From: Corynebacterium tuberculostearicum
Lineage (GTDB): Bacteria > Actinomycetota > Actinomycetes > Mycobacteriales > Mycobacteriaceae
DNA length: 64,000 bases
NCBI RefSeq assembly: GCF_016127015.1
Contig: NZ_CP065972.1
Coordinates: 992,001 to 1,056,000, forward strand
Reading direction: 5' to 3'
The first letter of the stretch is position 1. The number at the start of each line of letters is the position of its first letter. This document shows, piece after piece, positions 41,659-51,870 of this stretch. The notes under the pieces are model-generated. The model saw nothing but the letters and a program-made list of their open reading frames with translations, was not told where the DNA came from and made no database searches. Both the position numbers and the translations under genes were made by a program.

Positions 41659-42921
41659 TTACTTATGTTCGGCGTCCCACTGGGCAACCTGCGGAAGGTC
41701 GTGGCCCATGCGGTCGCGCTTAGTACGCAAGTAGTCAATATTATCCGCGTGGGCAGGGGTTGCCAGCGGCGTGTGGTGGCTGGCGTCCACCCCAAAGCCA
41801 CTTAGCCCCTCGCCCTTATGCGGATTATTGGTTAAGAGGTTTGCGGATTCTATGCCGAGATCGCGAAGGATCTGCCCGGCCACGGAATACTCGCGGGCGT
41901 CCTCGGGCAGTCCCTGCTCCAGGTTGGCATCGACGGTATCCATGCCCGAATCCTGCAGGCGGTAGGCCTCCAACTTATGCAAAAGGCCGATGCCACGGCC
42001 TTCCTGACCGCGCAGGTAAATGACCACACCGCGGCCCTCCTGGCTGATAAGGCGCATGGATTCATGCAGTTGGGGCCCGCAATCGCAGCGCCGTGAGCCA
42101 AAGGCATCACCGGTTAGGCATTCGGAATGGACACGCACCATAACGTCGCGTGCGCCGCGCAGTTCGGATGGTTCCCCTGCGACCAATGCAACGTGTTCCT
42201 GCCCGTCTACCTCATGGCGGTAACCGATGGCGGTGAAGTGACCATATTCGGTGGGTAGTTCAGTGGCAACCTGGCGGGTGACCTGCGTTTCATTATGGCG
42301 GCGCCACTCGATGAGCTGCGCGATAGAGATCATGGAGAGCCCATGCGTATCGGCAAAGCGACGCAACTCTGGCGAGCGCGCCATATCCGTGGGGTCATCC
42401 TCGGAGACGATCTCGCACAGCACACCGGCTGGGCGCAGGCCCGCCAATCGGGCGAGATCAATGGATGCCTCCGTATGGCCGTCACGCTCCAGTACGCCGC
42501 CCGGGCGAGCACACAGCGGCACCACGTGGCCTGGACGGGTGAACTCTCCTGGAGTGGTGCTGGGGTCTGCCAGGCGGCGGATGGTTTCTGCGCGCGAGGT
42601 GGCAGAAATACCGGTACTACCTGTTGCTGCATCCACGGTCACCGTGTAGGCGGTGCCGCGTACATCTTGGTTGACCGCCAGCATCGGCGGTAGGTTCAAC
42701 CGATTACAATCGTCTGGCAATAAGGGTGCGCAGATATATCCAGAGGAATAGCGCACCATGAAGGCCACGAGTTCTGGGGTGGCTAGCTCCGCGGCGAAAA
42801 TCAGATCGCCTTCGTTTTCGCGATCCTCATCATCGATGACAACAACCGGCTTACCAGCGGCGATATCCGCGATGGCCTGGTCGATGGAATCTAGACGGAT
42901 GGAATTATCACTCGCGCTCAT
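41659..42921 (-). CDS. ribBA: Bifunctional DHBP synthase / GTP cyclohydrolase II
   Basis: A 420-residue fusion. The N-terminal half (about 1-205) is 3,4-dihydroxy-2-butanone-4-phosphate synthase, with [17 protein letters not shown] (30-46) and the THGLSM motif. The C-terminal half (about 210-410) is GTP cyclohydrolase II with the zinc ligands in [20 protein letters not shown] (about 264-283) and [16 protein letters not shown]. It provides both precursors of riboflavin. It lies 11 bases after ribE. Confidence 0.96.
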   Translation of the reverse strand: MSASDNSIRLDSIDQAIADIAAGKPVVVIDDEDRENEGDLIFAAELATPELVAFMVRYSSGYICAPLLPDDCNRLNLPPMLAVNQDVRGTAYTVTVDAATGSTGISATSRAETIRRLADPSTTPGEFTRPGHVVPLCARPGGVLERDGHTEASIDLARLAGLRPAGVLCEIVSEDDPTDMARSPELRRFADTHGLSMISIAQLIEWRRHNETQVTRQVATELPTEYGHFTAIGYRHEVDGQEHVALVAGEPSELRGARDVMVRVHSECLTGDAFGSRRCDCGPQLHESMRLISQEGRGVVIYLRGQEGRGIGLLHKLEAYRLQDSGMDTVDANLEQGLPEDAREYSVAGQILRDLGIESANLLTNNPHKGEGLSGFGVDASHHTPLATPAHADNIDYLRTKRDRMGHDLPQVAQWDAEHK

Positions 42922-42932
42922 AAGGTAGCAGT

Positions 42933-43547
42933 CTAGTCCTTAGCCTCAGGGGGTTGAGCTTCGGGGTGAAGCATCTTTTCTACATACTTGGCCAGCACAT
43001 CCACCTCGAGATTTACCTCTCCTCCCACCGGCAAGGCGCCATGAATGGTATCGCGCAAAGTGGTGGGGATAAGAGATACCTCGAACCAGTCTGGGCCCAC
43101 AGCGCTCACGGTCAGCGAGGTGCCGCTCACGGCAATGGAGCCCTTTTCCACGACGTATCGGGAAAGCTCCGACGGCAAGCTAAACCGCAGCACATCCCAG
43201 TTCTCGGAGTTAGTTCGGCTCTGCAGCGTAGCGGTGCCGTCCACGTGGCCTTGCATAATGTGCCCGCCCAGCCGGGTGGTGGGAAGCAGTGCCGGTTCGA
43301 CGTTGACCGGATCGCCCTCGGCAAGGCGCCCCAGTGCGGTGCGGTCGAGGGACTCCTGCATCACATCCGCACAAAAAGTATCCGCCGACAGATCCGCCAC
43401 GGTAAGGCATACGCCGTTAATGGCAATGGAATCACCCAGCACGGCTTCCGCAACGGTACGCGGCGCACGAATGCTCAGGCGCAGCGCGTCTGCGTGCGGC
43501 TCCATTGCATCCACGGTGCCCAACTCTTGTACTAACCCAGTAAACAC
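42933..43547 (-). CDS. ribE: Riboflavin synthase alpha chain
   Basis: A 204-residue protein of two similar beta-barrel halves, dismutating two lumazines to riboflavin. The N-terminal FTGLVQELG and its repeat in the second half ([11 protein letters not shown]) are typical, as is [11 protein letters not shown] matched later by [11 protein letters not shown]. The GTG at 43547 with GAAAGG six bases upstream gives the standard MFTGLVQ start, better than the TTG at 43553. The symbol ribC is used in some species. Confidence 0.95.
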   Translation of the reverse strand: MFTGLVQELGTVDAMEPHADALRLSIRAPRTVAEAVLGDSIAINGVCLTVADLSADTFCADVMQESLDRTALGRLAEGDPVNVEPALLPTTRLGGHIMQGHVDGTATLQSRTNSENWDVLRFSLPSELSRYVVEKGSIAVSGTSLTVSAVGPDWFEVSLIPTTLRDTIHGALPVGGEVNLEVDVLAKYVEKMLHPEAQPPEAKD

Positions 43548-43582
43548 TTCCAACCTTTCTCGCTCACTACTATGTCCAGCGT

Positions 43583-44605
43583 CTAGCGCACGTACTCAAT
43601 AAGAACGTCCTCACCCAGCGCCTTCATTCCCACCCTGTGGAAACGGGTGGCCTCTGCCAATGTCTGGGTCACGGGGTGCGCGAGCACGCCACGACCCTCG
43701 CCCAGCAAAAGTGGTGCAATATAGGCGGAGATGGCATCCACCAAGTCGGCCTTGAGGAAGCTGCTGGCCAGGCCTGCGCCTCCTTCCACGAGGACGTCGC
43801 GGGCACCGGTGGCGTAAAGCTCGTAGAGAGCTTCTTCGATGCTGTCGTACTGCTCGTACCCCAACTCGCGCAGGTGGCTTGCTGCATCACCCGCCGATGC
43901 CAAATCACGCTTGCCAATGACCACCCGGCGTGGCTGGCGCGCGCGCAAGCTGCCGTCGCTAAAGCGCGCGGTGAGCGAGGGATTATCAGCCAGCGCCGTG
44001 CCGGTACCTACCACGATGGCATCGCGGTGCGCCCTATCGGCATGCACCCAGTCGCGCGCTGCCTCGCCCGTAATCCATTGGCTGGTTCCATCGGCCGCGG
44101 CCGTGAAACCGTCCAGCGTTTGCGCGAACTTCAAGGTGATGTGGGGCCGTTGGGTGCGCACGGCGAATAGCCATGGCACCAAAGCATCCTCGACGTGCGG
44201 GGGCTTTTCTAGCTTGGCGACGTCCACTCCAGCCTCCGCCAACACTTCTGCGCCACCCGCAGCCTGCGGGGTGGGATCGGCGTGGAGGTAGTACACGCGA
44301 GCCACGCCGGCATTGATAAGCGCCTGCGCGCAGGGACCCGTGCGGCCGGTATGCGCGCAGGGTTCCAAGGTGACCACGGCCGTAGCGCCGCGTGCCTTAT
44401 CTCCGGCCTCGCGCAACGCCATGACCTCGGCATGTGCGCCTCCCACGGGCTGGGTGGCGCCGATGCCCACAATTTCCCCAGCTGGGGACACAATGACCGC
44501 GCCTACCGGTGGGTTAGGGCTCGTGGTTCCACGGACTTCAGTACCCGCGGCCATCGCGCGCAACAGCGCTGCGGAGATGTTGCTGTCTTGGAGCTCCGCG
44601 CTCAT
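43583..44605 (-). CDS. ribD: Bifunctional riboflavin deaminase/reductase
   Basis: A 340-residue fusion. The N-terminal deaminase (about 1-150) has the zinc motif GGAHAEVMALREAG (catalytic HAE, about 57) and TLEPCAHTGRTGPCAQAL (about 83-100). The C-terminal reductase (about 155-340) has THIT-type LKFAQTLDGFTA and VEGGAGLASSFL for NADPH. It catalyses steps two and three of riboflavin synthesis. Its start overlaps the stop of rpe by one base (TAATG). Confidence 0.95.
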   Translation of the reverse strand: MSAELQDSNISAALLRAMAAGTEVRGTTSPNPPVGAVIVSPAGEIVGIGATQPVGGAHAEVMALREAGDKARGATAVVTLEPCAHTGRTGPCAQALINAGVARVYYLHADPTPQAAGGAEVLAEAGVDVAKLEKPPHVEDALVPWLFAVRTQRPHITLKFAQTLDGFTAAADGTSQWITGEAARDWVHADRAHRDAIVVGTGTALADNPSLTARFSDGSLRARQPRRVVIGKRDLASAGDAASHLRELGYEQYDSIEEALYELYATGARDVLVEGGAGLASSFLKADLVDAISAYIAPLLLGEGRGVLAHPVTQTLAEATRFHRVGMKALGEDVLIEYVR

Positions 44606-45273
44606 TAGGCACCAGCCGCCAGATCACGCAGCTGCTTCACGATGCCGGCTGGGTCGTCCGCCCTGAATACGGCTGAGCCTGCCACGAAAGCGTCGCAGCC
44701 GGCCTCGGCGGCTGCCTCGATGGTCTCTGGTGAAATGCCGCCATCGATCTCGATGATGGTGTCAAGGCCCTGCTCATCAATGCTGCGGCGCAGCTTATGG
44801 ACCTTCTCCAGCATCTCCGGCATGAATTTTTGCCCGCCGAAGCCAGGCTCCACAGACATCACGAGCACCTCATCGAAATGGTGCAGCTTATCCAACCACG
44901 GTTCGATGGCGGTGCCTGGCTTGATGGAAAAGGCCGCACGCACGCCCAAATCGCGGATGCGCTGGGCCAAGTCCACTGCCGCCTGGTCATCGGCGACGGC
45001 CTCCACGTGGAAGATAATCGTATGTGCGCCCGCCTTGGCATAGGTCTCAACCCACTTTTCGGGTTCCTCAATCATGAGGTGGACATCTAGTGGCTTATCG
45101 GTGCTGCTATGGACCGTAGCCGTGATATCTGGGCCGAAAGACAGGTTGGGCACAAAGTGCCCATCCATAATGTCCACATGGACCCAGTCTGCGGTATCAA
45201 TCGCTGCTAGCTCCTCGCCCAAGCGAGAAAAATCAGCGGCCAAGATGGAAGGGGAAATAATCGGTGCAGACAT
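44605..45273 (-). CDS. rpe: Ribulose-phosphate 3-epimerase
   Basis: A 222-residue TIM-barrel enzyme linking ribulose-5-phosphate and xylulose-5-phosphate. It has ISPSILAADFSRLGEEL, the metal-binding VHVDIMDGHFVPNLSFGP (about 31-48), VLVMSVEPGFGGQKFMPE (about 133-150) and EIDGGISPETI (about 173). The ATG at 45273 is preferred; the extra residues of the longer frame are not family-like. It supplies the tkt/tal branch although it stands with the riboflavin genes. Confidence 0.95.
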   Translation of the reverse strand: MSAPIISPSILAADFSRLGEELAAIDTADWVHVDIMDGHFVPNLSFGPDITATVHSSTDKPLDVHLMIEEPEKWVETYAKAGAHTIIFHVEAVADDQAAVDLAQRIRDLGVRAAFSIKPGTAIEPWLDKLHHFDEVLVMSVEPGFGGQKFMPEMLEKVHKLRRSIDEQGLDTIIEIDGGISPETIEAAAEAGCDAFVAGSAVFRADDPAGIVKQLRDLAAGA

Positions 45274-45292
45274 GCCCACCAGTCTATCGCGA

Positions 45293-46846
45293 TTAATCGG
45301 CTGCGCGGCGAAGGGCCGCAAAGAACATGGCGTCGGTACCGTGGCGATGCGGCCACATCTGCACGGATTTCTCGTGGCCTACATCGCCCATATCAGGAAT
45401 GAGAGCATGTGCGTCAAGTTCTTCGGCACCGAGTTCGCGCACGGCGCGGTCAACGATGCCCCGGGTTTCGCGCAGATCTGGCGAACACGTGGAGTAGATG
45501 ACCACGCCACCTGGACGCACCAGGTTTAATGCGGAAGACAAGAGCTCGAATTGCAGCTGGTTGAGCTCGGTGATGTCAGACTCGGCCTTGCGCCACCGCG
45601 CCTCGGGGCGGCGACGGAGGGCACCGAGACCGGAACAGGGGGCATCGACAAGCACACGATCAAAGCCCTCTCCCACGCCGGGATTGCGGCCATCTGCCAC
45701 ATGAACGTCCACGGGCAAATCGCTAACTGTCTTTTCAATCAGCGCCGCTCGGTGTGGGGATACCTCCACTGCATCGACGTGCGCGGAATCGATGCGGGCA
45801 AGCGCCCCCATCAAGGCCGCCTTACCGCCTGGACCGGCGCAGAGATCCAGCCACCGGCCGGTGTCCTCGCCCTCGAGGGTCGCCTCGCATACCGCGCGAG
45901 CAATCAGCTGCGAGCCCTCGTCCTGCACGGCCGCCAATCCTTGGCGCACGGGTTCCAATTGTCCGGGGTCACCGGATTCCATGTACACCGCATAAGGGGA
46001 ATAACGCCCCTCCTCATTGCCGGTCATCAGGGCCAATTCCTCGGCCGAGATTTCGCCGGGGCGCGCCACTAGATGCACCGAAGGTCGTTCCGAATCCGCC
46101 GCCAGGGCAGCCTCCAACTCCCCTAGGCCCAACACGCGGCTAAACGATTCCGCAATCCAGGTGGGATGGGAATGCTTAAAGGCGGTGCCGGCGATTTCCC
46201 CCTGTGGAGCGAGCTTGTCCAGCCAGACCTTAGCCGGCGTCCGCGTAATGGTGCGCATGATGCCATTAGCAAAACCCTTGGCCTTGACTTCACCAGCGGC
46301 TTCTACCAAACGAACGGTGGTATCAACCGCCGCGTGTGGCTCCACGCGGGTATAAAGAACTTGATAGGCGCCCAGGCGCAAGGCATCAACCACGGCTGGG
46401 GAAATATCCTCGAGGCCGCGCGAAGAGCACTCTGCGATGACGGCATCAACTACGCCAAGGGTGCGCAGCGTGCCGTAGGTGATTTCGGTGGCGAAGGCGG
46501 CATCGCGCCCCTTGAGCTTTTGTTTGCGCAGCGCCTTGGGCAAAATGAGGTTGGCAAAAGCATCATCCTCGCTTACCCTGCGCACCACGTCGAAGGCGAC
46601 CGCACGCGGCGCATCCACGCCCGCGGCCAGCGCGGCCTGAATCAGTCCGCCTTCCTGGCGCTTGCCGGGACGTTGGCCCTTAGCAGCAGCCTGCCTGGCC
46701 CTGTGCTGCCCACCGCGGCTACCACGCTGCTGCCGTTGCGGGCGACCACCTCGGCCCTTCGCACCAATGGATTTATGGGAGTCCTGCGGCTTTCCCGCCG
46801 GCGACTTATCCCCGGACTTGCTGCGGGAACGGAAACCACCACTCAT
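45293..46846 (-). CDS. rsmB: 16S rRNA cytosine-967 C5-methyltransferase (RsmB/Fmu)
   Basis: A 517-residue protein. The first 65 residues are low-complexity and strongly basic (Arg, Lys, Gln, Gly), the next about 130 a NusB-like RNA-binding domain, and the rest a SAM methyltransferase. Visible motifs are [13 protein letters not shown] (SAM), [19 protein letters not shown] (catalytic motif IV cysteine) and [13 protein letters not shown] (motif VI cysteine). It is coupled to fmt by an ATGA overlap. The basic N-terminal tail is longer than in E. coli Fmu, as is common in actinobacteria. Confidence 0.94.
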   Translation of the reverse strand: MSGGFRSRSKSGDKSPAGKPQDSHKSIGAKGRGGRPQRQQRGSRGGQHRARQAAAKGQRPGKRQEGGLIQAALAAGVDAPRAVAFDVVRRVSEDDAFANLILPKALRKQKLKGRDAAFATEITYGTLRTLGVVDAVIAECSSRGLEDISPAVVDALRLGAYQVLYTRVEPHAAVDTTVRLVEAAGEVKAKGFANGIMRTITRTPAKVWLDKLAPQGEIAGTAFKHSHPTWIAESFSRVLGLGELEAALAADSERPSVHLVARPGEISAEELALMTGNEEGRYSPYAVYMESGDPGQLEPVRQGLAAVQDEGSQLIARAVCEATLEGEDTGRWLDLCAGPGGKAALMGALARIDSAHVDAVEVSPHRAALIEKTVSDLPVDVHVADGRNPGVGEGFDRVLVDAPCSGLGALRRRPEARWRKAESDITELNQLQFELLSSALNLVRPGGVVIYSTCSPDLRETRGIVDRAVRELGAEELDAHALIPDMGDVGHEKSVQMWPHRHGTDAMFFAALRRAAD

Positions 46847-47790
46847 TGAAACTTCACCTCGGCATCCTTGCCTAGTCCGCGGGCCCAATCGGCCGCATTC
46901 ATCATCTTCTTTCCCGGAGGCTGGATTTTACCCAGTTGGACTGGCTGCGTACCGGTACCGATGAATACGGCGTTCTTGGCAATGTGCAGCTGCCCTGGTT
47001 CTAATTCCTGTGGAACCGCCACCTCTTCTATGAGGCTGACTGGTCCAATCTTCACGCGGGCCTCGTCCCACATGGTCCATGCACCCGGCCCAGGCGTGTA
47101 TGCGCGAATATGCCGATCAATGGCAAAGCCCGGTTGGGACCACTCCACGCGGGCCTGCGCGGTAGAGATTTTCGGCGCATAGGTAGCCTCGCCCTGCTGC
47201 GGTTGCGCCTCCAGCTGCCCCGCCGCTAAGCCATCCATGGTGGCCACGAGCAGGTCGCCACCGGAATAGGCAAGGCGCGTCAACAAGTCATCAGCGGTAT
47301 CGGTGCCTTTAATCTCCTCCGTCACGGTGCCGAGCACCGGGCCGGTATCAAGGCCTTCCTCAATGCGGAAGGTTGATGCCCCGGTAACATCATCGCCTGC
47401 AGCAATGGCAGCCTGCACCGGTGCCGCACCGCGCCATGCCGGAAGCAAAGAAAAGTGCAGGTTTACCCAACCATGCTGTGGTAATTCCAGCAGATCCTTA
47501 GTCACCAGATTGCCGTAAGCCACCACCGGAATCGCCTCCGGCTGCAATTCCTTTAAGCGTGCACGCAGCGCCTGACCGTCCTCCGAATCAGGGCGCAGGG
47601 TGGTAGGGGTCAATACTTCAATGCCATGTGCTTGGGCGAGCGCCTTCACTGGGCTCGGATGAAGAGTGCGGCCGCGGCCCTTCTTCGCGTCTGGGCGAGT
47701 GATTACCGCCACCACCTCGTGCGACGAGGCAAGCAGCTTTTCCAAGGCCACAACGGCTGGCTCAGGGGTACCGGCAAAAATAATCCGCAT
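46843..47790 (-). CDS. fmt: Methionyl-tRNA formyltransferase
   Basis: A 315-residue enzyme formylating initiator Met-tRNA. It has the N-terminal [19 protein letters not shown], the formyl-folate site [16 protein letters not shown] (about 109-124) with the catalytic N-H-D set represented in [12 protein letters not shown], and [18 protein letters not shown]. The ATG at 47790 has GGAGAG eight bases upstream. It pairs in function with def, 75 bases upstream, which removes the formyl group. Confidence 0.96.
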   Translation of the reverse strand: MRIIFAGTPEPAVVALEKLLASSHEVVAVITRPDAKKGRGRTLHPSPVKALAQAHGIEVLTPTTLRPDSEDGQALRARLKELQPEAIPVVAYGNLVTKDLLELPQHGWVNLHFSLLPAWRGAAPVQAAIAAGDDVTGASTFRIEEGLDTGPVLGTVTEEIKGTDTADDLLTRLAYSGGDLLVATMDGLAAGQLEAQPQQGEATYAPKISTAQARVEWSQPGFAIDRHIRAYTPGPGAWTMWDEARVKIGPVSLIEEVAVPQELEPGQLHIAKNAVFIGTGTQPVQLGKIQPPGKKMMNAADWARGLGKDAEVKFQ

Positions 47791-47865
47791 GCGGGAAACT
47801 CTCCTCTTAATATCGTTCAAAATACTAGGCTACAACGCCGCAACGCTGCCGCCACAGCGAGTGGG

Positions 47866-48378
47866 CTACGAGGCGTTAAACCACTCGGATTCACGGATGG
47901 CGCGCATGGCCTCCTTGCGCACTGGCGCCTCCAGGCGTTGTAGGAAGAGCACCCCATCGAGGTGGTCCGTCTCATGCTGAATGCACCGAGCCATCAGTCC
48001 TGAGGCCACCATGGACACAGGGCGCCCCTCTATATCCTGGCCAGACACAAAAACCTGGTTGAACCTCGTGGTTTCCGCGCTAATTCCCGGAATGGATAAG
48101 CATCCTTCCGGGCCTGTTTGCTGCTGCTCTCCCACCGGAGTCCAGACCGGATTGACAAGTGCCCCGCGCAGCCCAGATTGAGTATGCGAGCAGTCGTAGA
48201 CGAAGATTCGCTTCAAAATCCCCACCTGATTAGCCGCTAGCCCTACTCCCCCGGCTTTATCCATGGTCTCGAGCATATCGCTCGCCAGAGCGCGCAGACC
48301 AGCATCAAATCTACTAATTTCCTCCGCACGGCTGCCCAAGACTGGGTCGCCGTAGATACGCAGCTCTCGAAGGGACAT
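47866..48378 (-). CDS. def: Peptide deformylase
   Basis: A 170-residue metalloprotease removing the N-formyl group from nascent proteins. All three motifs are present: GVGLAANQVG (about 44-53), EGCLSIPG (about 90-97, metal-ligand cysteine) and the HExxH motif QHETDHLDG (about 135-143). GAAAGG lies upstream of the ATG at 48378. It lies between priA and fmt. Confidence 0.96.
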   Translation of the reverse strand: MSLRELRIYGDPVLGSRAEEISRFDAGLRALASDMLETMDKAGGVGLAANQVGILKRIFVYDCSHTQSGLRGALVNPVWTPVGEQQQTGPEGCLSIPGISAETTRFNQVFVSGQDIEGRPVSMVASGLMARCIQHETDHLDGVLFLQRLEAPVRKEAMRAIRESEWFNAS

Positions 48379-48477
48379 GGCAATCACACCTTTCTCATGG
48401 CACCGAGCTCAAGCCGGCCGGCGGTGGCGGCTTCCTTCGTCGAGATTAGCGCATGAGCGCCTATGGCCCCGATATGG

Positions 48478-50517
48478 CTAACCCACGTGGATAGGGTCAA
48501 CCACAATGCGCAAAGGAAGGTCATCCTTGCGGGCGCTGCGTGCGGCGTTGGCGCTGCGCAAAGCCCGCCCCAATTGGGAACGCGGCCCCAGCGGGGTGCG
48601 CACGACCAACCGCTGCGGTGGGCCAAAGCGCTGGCTATCGTAGTCACCAGGCAGGCTTTGCCCCGGCGGAAGGGGAACTGGTCCTAATACCTCCGCGTGG
48701 TCTGGAAGATCCACAAGCTCGGCAAAGCCATCCAGGGATGCATCCGCACCGTCGATGGCAGCAAAATGCACCGCGGGTGGGAAGCGCACCTCGCGCCGGG
48801 CAGCAAGCTCTGCCGCGGCCGCGCCCACCATATCCCAACGCAGGAAATGCTGGACTACGTTAAGCGACTCATCGGCGGCTAGGATTACTCGACCCCCCTT
48901 GAAATGTGGCTGCACCAAGGTAGCCGCCTGTGCCCACTTCGCTAGGGTGTCCTCCGTGGCGCGTAGGTCTTGCCGGTTGAGCAATGCACCGGCATCCAAG
49001 AGCAACGCCGCGCCATAGGCACCATCGTTTACTCTCGGTTCCGCACCAGGGGTGGCAATGACCAACGCCGGCGCATTGTCCACCGCATCGAGCACCTTAT
49101 TTCCGCCCGAGACCACCACCCGCGTATTGGGAAAGGCCCGGCCCATTTCTTCCGCAGTACGCTCCGAGCCCAACACGATGGCCCGCAGACGCGGAGACCC
49201 GCATTCGGTGCACCGATGCCGTGCCTCAATGCGACCACACCAGCGGCAGGTAGGCATTCCCGCTTCGTCGGAGCCTGCGCTTGCCGACGCCCCCTTGGGC
49301 GGCAGCCCCAATGGCCCATTGCAATGCCGGCAGCGAGCCGGCGCTCGGCACTGGCCACAGGCCAAAATGGGCGCATAACCCTTGCGCGGTACCTGCACCA
49401 ACACCGCCTCTCCCCTATCCAGCGCTTGGTGAGCAGCTTGGAAGGCCTGCGCCTGTACTTTTGTCGTACCGCCCTGGAGGTCGCGGGCGATAGATAGACC
49501 GAACGACCCCACCGCCTCGATAGCCGGGCACCGCGCCGTTATGGTTTGCTCTTTGGCCACCACGTCGTGCGCCCATCCTGATTCCACGAGGAGCTGTGTC
49601 TCCGCCGTCCGCGAATGGTTGGCCAAAACCATGCTGCAGCCTTCGAAAGCGGAGCGGGTGGTAAGTACTTCCCTCGCATGAACATAGGGCTTGAGGTTGT
49701 CGACCAAATTATCATTGCCATCATCGAGGATCACCGCCAGTTGCAGGTCTTTGACCGGGGCAAAGGCGGCGGACCTGGTGCCAACGACCACCCGCGCTTG
49801 GCCTACTAGTGCAGAAAGATAGCGGCGATAGCGCGCCTGCGGGCCCATGCTATTAGTCAGCACTGTTATCTGCTTTGCCCCAAGTACCTGGCGAAGCGCG
49901 GCGTCTAAAGCATCAACGCTCTTCTGGTCTGGGGCAACGAGGAGAACCCCTCCTCCGCCAAGCGCCACTTTGGCAGCGAGTGCAGCCAGCGCATGTGCCC
50001 AATCATCGCCCGGGGCGATTTGCCAGGCGGCACGGGCGAGCTTGCCGGCCAGAATCGAATCAACGAAAGCCTCGCCATGTTGATAGGCCGACCATCCTGA
50101 TAGGTCGGGCTCGCTCGTGGTGCCGAGCTCCTCCCACGGGGTCTCTAAATCGGATTCTTCCGCCTTGGCGTGCCGCGGCGGGATGGCGGAGCGGATAATG
50201 TCTGAGCGCACGCCGCCGTAGCGGTCTGCCAGGGCGTCGACCAGCCGGGCCAACTGCGGCGGATAAACCTGGAAGGGTGAGATGACGCGCTCGATAAAGC
50301 GCAGGTTGCCGCCAAATTCAGAATCATGCCGGCGTTCTAAGACAATCGCGTCCACCAAGCGCCCGTTGAAGCGGATGCGCACCTTAATCCCCGGTTGGAC
50401 TTCTTCCGTGTCTGCCTCTTCTACGAGGTAATCAAATCCTCGGTCTAAGTGCGCAACCCCTAAAAGAGGCAACACCCGCGCAACCGGCTTCCGGGTGGCG
50501 GGTGTTTTCTTAGGCAT
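48478..50517 (-). CDS. priA: PriA-like primosomal protein with degenerate helicase motifs
   Basis: A 679-residue PriA homologue. The N-terminal 3'-DNA-binding domain (LDRGFDYLV, IKVRIRFNGRLVDAIVL) and the zinc cysteines (CGQCRAPARCRHC; CRWCGRIEARHRCTEC) are intact. The ATPase motifs are not: where PriA has GSGKT this protein reads GDDWA (about 170-174), and the DEEH box reads DDGN (about 265-268). This loss is known for actinobacterial PriA, which is thought to lack helicase activity. It starts 11 bases after metK, and its ribosome site is weak. Confidence 0.92.
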   Translation of the reverse strand: MPKKTPATRKPVARVLPLLGVAHLDRGFDYLVEEADTEEVQPGIKVRIRFNGRLVDAIVLERRHDSEFGGNLRFIERVISPFQVYPPQLARLVDALADRYGGVRSDIIRSAIPPRHAKAEESDLETPWEELGTTSEPDLSGWSAYQHGEAFVDSILAGKLARAAWQIAPGDDWAHALAALAAKVALGGGGVLLVAPDQKSVDALDAALRQVLGAKQITVLTNSMGPQARYRRYLSALVGQARVVVGTRSAAFAPVKDLQLAVILDDGNDNLVDNLKPYVHAREVLTTRSAFEGCSMVLANHSRTAETQLLVESGWAHDVVAKEQTITARCPAIEAVGSFGLSIARDLQGGTTKVQAQAFQAAHQALDRGEAVLVQVPRKGYAPILACGQCRAPARCRHCNGPLGLPPKGASASAGSDEAGMPTCRWCGRIEARHRCTECGSPRLRAIVLGSERTAEEMGRAFPNTRVVVSGGNKVLDAVDNAPALVIATPGAEPRVNDGAYGAALLLDAGALLNRQDLRATEDTLAKWAQAATLVQPHFKGGRVILAADESLNVVQHFLRWDMVGAAAAELAARREVRFPPAVHFAAIDGADASLDGFAELVDLPDHAEVLGPVPLPPGQSLPGDYDSQRFGPPQRLVVRTPLGPRSQLGRALRSANAARSARKDDLPLRIVVDPIHVG

Positions 50518-50528
50518 AGGCCTCGATT

Positions 50529-51761
50529 CTACAGACCAGCGGCAGCACGCAATGCTTCTACTCGGTTCAACTGCTCCCACGGCAGCTCGATGTCGGTGCG
50601 GCCAAAGTGTCCGTAGGCCGCAGTTTGCGCATAGATGGGGCGCAACAGGTCGAGCTCGCGAATGATAGCGGCCGGGCGTAGGTCAAATACCTGATTCACC
50701 GCAGCCTGGATATTTGCATCGCTCAGGCCCTCCTTTGCGGTACCAAAGGTCTCCACGTACAAGCCGACCGGCTTGGCACGGCCGATTGCGTAAGCCACCT
50801 GGACTTCAGCGCGATCTGCCAAGCCCGCGGCGACGATATTCTTAGCCACCCAGCGCATGGCATAAGCAGCGGAACGGTCCACCTTGCTCGGGTCCTTGCC
50901 AGAGAAAGCGCCGCCGCCGTGGCGAGCCATGCCGCCGTAAGTATCGACGATGATCTTGCGGCCGGTAAGGCCCGCGTCGCCCATTGGTCCGCCGAGGATG
51001 AAGGAACCGGAAGGGTTGACCAACAAGGTCGTGTCTTCGGTGTAGTACTTCTCCAAGCCGGCGTCCTTGATAACCCATTCAAGGACCTCACTACGTAAGG
51101 GACCTTCCAACCAAGCACTATCGACATCGGCATCGTGCTGGGTGGAAATGACCACGGTATCCAGATGGGACGGCTCATTGTCGTCGGTGTAGGCAAAGGT
51201 CACCTGGGTCTTGCCATCCGGGCGGAGGTGATCGACGATTCCTTCCTTACGTACCTGCGTCAGGCGGCGGGACAGGCGGTGCGCCAAGGCGATGGGCAGC
51301 GGCATGTACTCAGCGGTCTCATTGGAGGCATACCCGAACATCAGACCTTGGTCGCCTGCGCCAGCGGTATCGTTTTCGGCGTCGTAGTCCTCGTCATGGG
51401 CGCGGGCTTCAGTGGAGTTGTCTACTCCGGCGCCAATTTCCTGGGACTGCTCGCCGATAGCGATATTCACACCGCAAGTGTTGCCATCAAAGCCGACTTC
51501 GGAAGAAGTGAAGCCGATAGACTTAAGGGTGTCACGCACCAGCGCCGGGATTTCTACGTATGCCTCGGTGCGAACCTCGCCCACCACGTGGACCTGGCCG
51601 GTGGTTACCAACGTCTCAACGGCCACGCGGGATTCCGGATCCTTTTCCAGCAGGGCATCAAGGATGGCGTCAGAAATGGCGTCACAAATCTTATCGGGAT
51701 GGCCTTCCGTAACGGACTCGCTGGTAAAAAGACGAGTTGCCACTGCAGCGTTATCGGTCAC
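50529..51761 (-). CDS. metK: S-adenosylmethionine synthetase
   Basis: A 410-residue enzyme making SAM from methionine and ATP. It has [20 protein letters not shown] at the N-terminus, the methionine/ATP loop [12 protein letters not shown] (about 122), [20 protein letters not shown] (about 250-270) and [19 protein letters not shown] (about 276-294). The GTG at 51761 with AAAGGAAG upstream is the start. An exact TAGAC-N6-GTCTA box lies 75-90 bases upstream, so methionine-linked repression is likely. Confidence 0.97.
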   Translation of the reverse strand: MTDNAAVATRLFTSESVTEGHPDKICDAISDAILDALLEKDPESRVAVETLVTTGQVHVVGEVRTEAYVEIPALVRDTLKSIGFTSSEVGFDGNTCGVNIAIGEQSQEIGAGVDNSTEARAHDEDYDAENDTAGAGDQGLMFGYASNETAEYMPLPIALAHRLSRRLTQVRKEGIVDHLRPDGKTQVTFAYTDDNEPSHLDTVVISTQHDADVDSAWLEGPLRSEVLEWVIKDAGLEKYYTEDTTLLVNPSGSFILGGPMGDAGLTGRKIIVDTYGGMARHGGGAFSGKDPSKVDRSAAYAMRWVAKNIVAAGLADRAEVQVAYAIGRAKPVGLYVETFGTAKEGLSDANIQAAVNQVFDLRPAAIIRELDLLRPIYAQTAAYGHFGRTDIELPWEQLNRVEALRAAAGL

Positions 51762-51835
51762 AAAAACTTCCTTTGTTCTCACTGTTGATTCGATGCTGTG
51801 GGTTTTCTACGCCCAAGCCTAATACTTCGCAAGCC

Positions 51836-51851
51836 TAGACCAAGCGGTCTA
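51836..51851. promoter_or_regulatory. Candidate McbR box (TAGAC-N6-GTCTA) upstream of metK
   Basis: TAGACCAAGCGGTCTA fits exactly the TAGAC-N6-GTCTA consensus of McbR, the TetR-type repressor of methionine and cysteine genes in C. glutamicum, which controls metK there. It sits between the coaBC stop and the metK start, close to the probable metK promoter. No McbR gene lies in this window. Confidence 0.75.
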
Positions 51852-51870
51852 TAAATGCAATTTTAGTTGT

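Noticed and set aside
41150..45273. FMN riboswitch ahead of the riboflavin genes
   Set aside because: The genes are packed with overlaps or very short gaps from rsmB onward; no leader of sufficient length for an RFN element is present.
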